Shown piece by piece: positions 58,965 to 64,000 of a DNA stretch of 64,000 bases (positions are counted from its first letter, which is position 1; every line of letters starts with the position of its first letter). Source of the DNA: Lasiosphaeris hirsuta (Eukaryota; Ascomycota; Sordariomycetes; Sordariales; Lasiosphaeriaceae); NCBI GenBank assembly GCA_030549175.1, contig JAUKUA010000002.1:6200001-6264000 (forward strand). Reading direction: 5' to 3'. The notes under the pieces are model-generated. The model had not been told where the DNA came from and searched no databases. It saw only the letters and a program-made list of their open reading frames with translations. Made by a program: the position numbers and the translations under genes.

Positions 58965-59685
58965 TTAAAAGACAGGATCCCACGTGCCCCACTGGCCCTT
59001 GACTACGCCCTCGACGTCGTTGGTGACCCAGCCGGCGTAGTAGTCGCCGGGCTGCGGCTGGGCGCGCTCGCCGTCGACATAGCACTCCCAGGGGCCGACA
59101 TAGAAGGCGATGTAGCCCTTGATGGCGTCGAAGTTGCGGTGCGGCTCCGTGTACGACCATATCCTGTTGGCTACCATCTCTGAGGCGGATATGGGACTCA
59201 TGAGCGAGTAGTACGTCGCCTGGCCCTTGTATTCGCAGTGGGTGGACCGCGACGTGGTGCAGAGCGGCATGCGCACCCTGTTGGGCGGGATGTAGTAAGC
59301 TATGGAGAAGCAAGAGAACAAGGTTAGCGGCTAACCGTTTTGGTTTTTGTGTTTTTGTTGGGCAGGTAGTAGTAGTCTCGAGACGGGATGAGGGAGAGAT
59401 GGACTAGGGGGTGCTGGATGGGAACGGGCGACGGGCAACGGGCGACGGGCGGCGGGCGATGGGAGGATGGGGTTAGGGGAGACGGGAGGGGAGGGAGGCT
59501 AAGAGGGTGGACGGACTGGGTGCATGATGGGCCTCCAACACCCAGTAAGCCTCTCCGGCTGGGCAATCCGCAATGAGTGCTCCATGCCACATGATTTGGA
59601 TTTGTCGTTGCGTCCTCTCCACCAGCGGGGGGCGCGGAAAGGTTTGGACATTGAGGACCCGTGTGTTGTTAGTTGATGAAGCCAT
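58965..59685 (-). CDS. DUF427-domain protein
   Basis: Small cytosolic-type protein of 167 aa from exons 59685-59517 and 59299-58965 (217-nt intron; GTCCGT donor, CCATAG acceptor, phase 1). It matches the DUF427 pattern: an N-terminal strand block (FPRPPLVERTQRQIQIMWHG), then VLE.HHAP, YYIPPNRVRM, a CEYKGQATYYSL block, WSYTEPH and YVDGERAQPQPGDYYAGW. The size is typical for a single-domain member. The biochemical function of DUF427 proteins is not settled, and I assign none. The intron is longer than the others here and carries GGGCGACGGGCAACG-like repeats. The gene is divergent from the ESCRT-III gene, about 790 bp away. Confidence 0.82.
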
Positions 59686-60475
59686 GTTGAAGCTGTCTAT
59701 ACGAAATGGGGCGTGGATCTGGAGATCGGAAGGAGATGGTTTTTTGGGCGCAGAAGAATTAATTCTGGTTCCAGGCTAGGTCGAGGACTCCAGGGGGGAA
59801 AAAGGCAAAAAAAGAATGGAAAATGTAACTGGCACTTTTTTTTTTTCCATCTGAAACTAGAAAAGGCACCCTACCCACATGCCCAGCTGCCCACCTGCCC
59901 ACCGGCCCGAGGATTTCAAGTCGAAATCACCATCCTGGGGACAATGCCCACCTCCACCCGCAGCGGGACCTGGCTGCTGGCCCTGTGGCTTGAGGGTGCT
60001 GGGGGGGCAGCTTGCACGGGCAGGTGCTCTCAACAACTCATTGCCCTTTCAGACGTGCTTGGCGGGCTGTTCGGGATGCTGTGTCATGTGTGTGGCGCTG
60101 GTGTGCTTTGAGCCCACTGTGGCGCCCGCCAAAGACCAGTAGCGCCCCAATCAGAAGGCCGCGCAGAGCCCCCTCCAAGGTTCCCGCTCCCCCCCCCACT
60201 TAGCCGACCACCCACCAACGGAGGGGCAACAGCACTCCCAGCGGCTCTGACAGCCAGCCGCCAACCGCCAAGGTCTAAAGTGGTCATTGGATTGGATTGG
60301 ATTGGATTGGATTGGATTGAATGCGTCAGCCGGCTGGTTGCCGTCCATCGCCCTCCCTCCTCAACCGAAACCAACTTCGACAAAACCAGACGACGACGTC
60401 CGCTATCCGCCCGCCCGACCGCGCGCACGCCTTTCGAACCTTTCTCCCACGAACAGACACCGCAAAACCGGCGCC
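59686..60475. promoter_or_regulatory. Shared divergent promoter region
   Basis: This 790-bp gap separates the DUF427 gene (minus) from the ESCRT-III gene (plus), so both promoters must lie here. It contains an ATTGG/CCAAT array (60286-60320) about 155 bp before the ESCRT-III ATG. No TATA element is evident. Confidence 0.5.
60286..60320. repeat. ATTGG pentamer array (CCAAT on minus)
   Basis: Six perfect ATTGG units at 60286-60315 are followed by one ATTGA. On the other strand this is six adjacent CCAAT boxes, the target of the CBF/HAP (AnCF) complex. It may be a simple repeat, a regulatory array or both. Confidence 0.85.
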
Positions 60476-61327
60476 ATGGCGAATCGACAGCTTGCTCGGG
60501 ACATGCAGACCGAGTTTCAGGCACGAGTAAGGCTACTACCCCCCCCTCCCCCCCCTTCTCCTCACTACCCTTCTGATGCCTCGACCTTCTCGGTCTCGTA
60601 CTGTCGCTCAGGCCTCTCATACCCGCCCCGAGATAAGGAAACCAAAGACACGAAGCTAACCGCGTCACCTTCCAGTTCAACGCCAAGCAAGCCCGCCGCG
60701 AAGCGCAGAAGGCCACCAAGCAGGACAATGAGTTGAAGAAGCAGATCCAGACGGTACGCACCCCCCCCTCCCCCCCCGCGCGCGCCCTACCCCCTCCGAC
60801 GCAGCTAACCCACCCTCTCCTTCCAGCTCCTCAAGAAGGGCGAAACCGGACAGGCCGCGCAGAAGGCGCGCATGCTGCTAGCCAAGCAGGCGATCGCGGC
60901 GCAGATGGACCAGGCCGCCGACATGGCCGAGCTCTCGGTGGCGCAGATCCAGGCCAACAACGCGATGAACCGGATGACGCACATGATGGCGCAGTCGTCG
61001 CGGACGATGAACCGGGCGCAGAAGAACGTCAACGCCGAAAAGACGCTCCTGACACTGGAGCAGTTCAAGACGCAGAACGAGGAGTACGCCATGTCTAACG
61101 GCATCTACCAGGACGCCATGACCACCAGCACCAGCGTCCAGGTCAGCGACGACGCCGTGCACGAGCTGCTTGGCAAGCTTGCCGACGACGCCGGCCTCGA
61201 GCTCGGCGCCGAGCTCAGCACCGCCAGCACCAGCAAGGTCGACCCCGTCAAGGAGCCCGCCGCCTCGGAGCCGACGGCCGAGGAGGAGGACGCGCTGCAG
61301 CAGCGGCTCAGGGCGCTGAGGGCTTGA
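60476..61327 (+). CDS. ESCRT-III subunit, Snf7 family, CHMP1/CHMP2-like
   Basis: Endosomal membrane-remodelling protein of the Snf7 family, working with Vps4 in multivesicular body formation and membrane scission. Exons 60476-60526, 60676-60753 and 60827-61327 (all phase 0; GTAAGG and GTACGC donors) give 209 aa. A basic N-terminal helical region (FNAKQARREAQKATKQDNEL, then LLKKGETGQAAQKARMLLAK) precedes a Met/Gln-rich helix and an acidic C-terminal half. The end, LQQRLRALRA, fits the MIM1 motif (LxxRLxxLR) that binds the Vps4 MIT domain, as in CHMP1/Did2. The N-terminus is not the usual Did2 one (FxLKFTAKQL), so assignment to Did2/Vps46 or to a Vps2-like branch is open. Confidence 0.75.
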
Positions 61328-61949
61328 GCACCACCTCGTCGAAGGAGGGGGCGACGATGGGAACGGTGATTTCGTCCCCTCCCCCACGAAGTTGTGACGG
61401 GCGGTTTATATTGACGCGAAAGAAGTGGAGGAATACTTGTCTCTACTTCAGGATCACTTTGCAGGCAGGGCAGGGCAGGGCTTTTTTGGCGTTCGGGGCA
61501 TCGGCGGGTTTCATTCTGATGACATGACTGGCCCGTATGGGATTGGCTGGCCTGGACAGGTTGAAGTGTGAGCATATACAGCCACAGTCCCGGTATCTGG
61601 GACTCGACGGCGTGTTTCCAGTTGGAATAGATTCCCTACCATCATAGTAGTTCACCTCAGTTCCAGTTTGGTTTTTCATTTACAGTGATATCAACCGGCC
61701 AGCAGCCTCCAGCTTTTCATTGACTCGTTATTCCGTACACGTCTAATTCCAGCATGCAAAGTCCCTCGTCACCTTTTCCCCGTACCGCGTTGTACCGTGC
61801 CACAAAAGAAAATAACATGATCCACCTCTTGTACCCTCCACCGGCAGCCTTCTGCTATGCGACATTAAACAGATGCAATATCCTCCCAAAACAACACAAC
61901 ATTGACCCATATGCGCCGCCGTGTCAGCGACAAACCACGCTGCGCGGGA
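61328..61949. other. Intergenic region between convergent genes
   Basis: The 3' flanks of the ESCRT-III gene (plus) and SKI2 (minus). Nothing else supported. Confidence 0.55.
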
Positions 61950-64000
61950 TCACATGTACAAACTCGCCACCGCCGTAATGTCCCTGCGGATCAGCTCCTG
62001 CGCCGTCTCCATCTTGCGGTACAGATCCGGATCGCCAATGATCCTCGCCGCGTTCTTGACCTCGCGGCACACCTCGTCCAGCCGCGAGATGGTCCTGACA
62101 ATCGTCCCCTCGAGGACGTCCGTCAGGCCCGTGATATTCTTGAAGGACATGCCTCGCGCCCACTCGTACACGACCTCCATCAGGCCGAAGCGCGGCTTGC
62201 TGGCAAAGTCGCTTCCGTCCTCGCTCGTCTGGATGACTTGGTGCAGCTCCTGTACGGCGTTGACCTTCTCGGAGATTGCGATGATGGTCTTCATGCCGCG
62301 CTCGAGGTTGCCCGACAGGACTGGGACCATTTCGGTCTTCTCCTGAAACACAAAGGCTGACAGCAGCGCGGCGATCTCGGCGGGCTCGTATTCGGCCAGC
62401 ACGTTCTCAAGGACCAACTCGGTGAGCACGAGCTCGTCGCCCGAGTGGATTTCGCACGCCACCTTGCCCTTGAGCAGGGCGCGGCTTGAGTCGTCGATGA
62501 ATGTTAGTTCCTTGAGCACCAGGATGCGTTGCTCGTAGTCAGGTAGGAGCTGCAGGTTCTGGTTGGCGAGCCGTTGCTTCAGCTCTTCAATCTGCGTCTT
62601 GATGAGCCATTGGTCGTGGCACATGGCAAAGTGCTTCAAGAACTGCCCGCACTCGAGCGCGGACGTTGCCGACACCTTGGCCTCTGCCTCCCTGCGCTTG
62701 CCCATGATCTCTTGCATATCCAGGTTGCGGATCCTGCTAAAATCCATCTCGTCCCAGATCTCCGACGCCCACGTGCGGCAGATGTGGTGGAGCTTGTCCT
62801 TGGCCTTAACGTAGCCGTCGCCGCCAAAGATGTCGGGCAGGACACCCTTCGTGACGAGCTTCGTGAGGCACACCAGGTCGGTTAGCGGCACATGGAGCGT
62901 CTTGATCGAAATGTGCTTCTTGGCCTGCGGCAGTGGCGTAAAGAAATTGCGGAAAGCGGGGACGAATGGCAGCAGGTCCGTATCATTTCGGGTTTCCCGA
63001 GACGTTCTGATCTCGAGAACATGCAGGATGGGGACCGAGGCGTTGCTCTTGACGCTGGCGCCTTCGGCGAGAAGGATTCCGGGGGTGCGAACGCCGTCCT
63101 TCATCCACACGATAAGTCGCCCCGGCGCAAACATTTTGCGGCCAACGGGGATGGCCAGAAGACCACGGTACAGGTCGTGGGTCAACTGCTTGTAGTCCTC
63201 TCCGGCTTGGTGGCATTCGTCCATCTGCACATCGCAGATTGCGCACGCATCTCTCTTGATCTTGGCCAGGTCTGCTTCGGATACCTTGACGGCCTTCTCG
63301 TTCTCGGGGAGGAGCTGCTGGGTGGCATGCTCTGAGAAACTGCGCTTAATCATTTCCTCGATTTTGAGTGCCTCGACGCGGAGAAGGTTGAGAATCATGT
63401 TGTACGTCAGACGGAACTGCGACGCGAGCTTAGTAGGCTCGCCGAGGATCATTCCGCGGAGCTCCCCGACGGGGGAGCCTCATCGCCACCAGGAGGGATA
63501 AGGATGACGGAGCCGACTGGGTCGAGACCACGTCTTCCCGCTCTGCCCGCCATTTGGGTATACTCTCCGGGGTTCAGGTTGCGGAATTGCTTCCCGTCAT
63601 TCTTCCGGGTCCCGGAGAAGACAACTGTCCTGGTAGGCAAGTTCAGACCCATGGCGAAGGTCTCGGTCGCAAAGAGAACCTTGACGAGAGTCTGGGCGAA
63701 TAGGATTTCGACCAGCTCCTTGACAATAGGCAACAAGCCGCCGTGGTGGACAGCAATACCTCTCGACAAGAGCGTGCGGAGCCTGACGATCTGGGGCAGG
63801 ACCCGATCCTCGGGTTTCAGCCGCGCAAGTGATCTCTCAATCGTCATGTGGATCAAGCTCTTCTCCTGGGCGGTACAGAAGTCTTGGTTGCTGAGCGCTT
63901 CCGCATTTTCATCGCATCTCTTTTTGGAAAAGACAAAGATGCAGGCGGGCAAGAGTGTCGATTTCTTGAGGAACTGCACCAGATGAACCCACAGATTCTT
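61950..64000 (-). CDS. SKI2: SKI2 RNA helicase, 5'-truncated by window, one-base frameshift
   Basis: Helicase of the cytoplasmic Ski complex, which feeds mRNA 3'-to-5' into the exosome. The window holds about the last 680 codons; the Walker A and DEAD-type motifs lie beyond the edge. Visible are [42 protein letters not shown] and the motif VI block [14 protein letters not shown]. The DSHCT-type C-terminal region follows, ending [31 protein letters not shown] and the tail [19 protein letters not shown] fit Ski2 rather than Mtr4. At 63471-63475 a run of five G (C on the coding strand) breaks the frame: GGDEAPP is read before it, and a frame running into [13 protein letters not shown] resumes one base off. 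One more C would restore continuity, so an assembly error or a true indel is likely. The two frames overlap, leaving no room for an intron. Confidence 0.88.

Noticed and set aside
1..64000. CRISPR arrays, bacterial operons, prophage or insertion sequences
   Set aside because: The window is plainly eukaryotic (introns, SR proteins, HacA). No regular spaced repeats or prokaryotic gene organisation are present.
1..64000. Secondary-metabolite or defence gene cluster
   Set aside because: No polyketide synthase, NRPS, terpene synthase or linked tailoring genes are present. The cell-wall enzymes are far apart and mixed with housekeeping genes.

Overview
The window looks like nuclear DNA of a filamentous ascomycete (Pezizomycotina, probably Sordariomycetes). 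The genes have short introns of about 47-66 nt with GTRNGT-like donors and CTAAC-like branch sites. The gene set fits: a hacA-type bZIP with an Ire1 intron, a New1/Elf1 ABC-F ATPase, GH55 and GH16 glucanases, a HET-domain remnant, small GPI-type proteins, and C-to-T nonsense changes in CpA context of the kind left by RIP. No species is claimed. Gene density is low: about a dozen confident genes in 64 kb, with one gap of about 7 kb.

Layout. 0.3-1.1 kb: POP7 (RNase P/MRP subunit). 4.9-5.3 kb: small GPI-type wall protein. 7.7-10.2 kb: secreted GH55 exo-beta-1,3-glucanase (minus, 4 exons). 12.0-12.6 kb: glycine-rich GPI-type gene with an in-frame stop. 14.7-15.3 kb: single-pass membrane protein. 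15.7-16.3 kb: coiled-coil protein with a tiny last exon (minus). 18.0-19.2 kb: RNPS1-like SR/RRM protein. 19.2-26.5 kb: almost no genes, with several poly-G/C tracts and one possible small proline-rich gene. 26.6-30.0 kb: New1/Elf1. 30-34.6 kb: decayed island with a broken Fic-domain gene, a possible inverted-repeat element, a MITE-like unit and SINE-like pieces. 34.6-37.4 kb: GT2 polysaccharide synthase-like membrane protein (minus). 42.1-43.6 kb: membrane-anchored GH16 enzyme (minus). 46.7-47.4 kb: uncertain coiled-coil gene. 47.6-52.7 kb: second decayed island with a tRNA-like fragment, a small Cys-rich gene and a HET-domain pseudogene. 52.8-54.6 kb: hacA (minus). 59.0-59.7 kb: DUF427 protein (minus). 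60.5-61.3 kb: ESCRT-III subunit (plus), sharing with DUF427 a promoter region that carries an array of CCAAT motifs. 61.95-64.0 kb: 3' two thirds of SKI2 (minus), cut by the window edge and carrying a one-base frameshift.

How the genes relate. There is no biosynthetic cluster or operon. Several genes concern the cell wall and secretion (GH55, GH16, GT2, small GPI proteins, and hacA, which controls ER capacity). Others are RNA and translation housekeeping (POP7, RNPS1-like, New1, SKI2). The most interesting locus is hacA: a predicted 23-nt Ire1 intron, marked by two CTGCAG loops, switches between two long reading frames that overlap on the same strand for about 460 nt. All introns and joins were deduced by eye from splice signals, phase and protein-family continuity; no expression data or database search was available.
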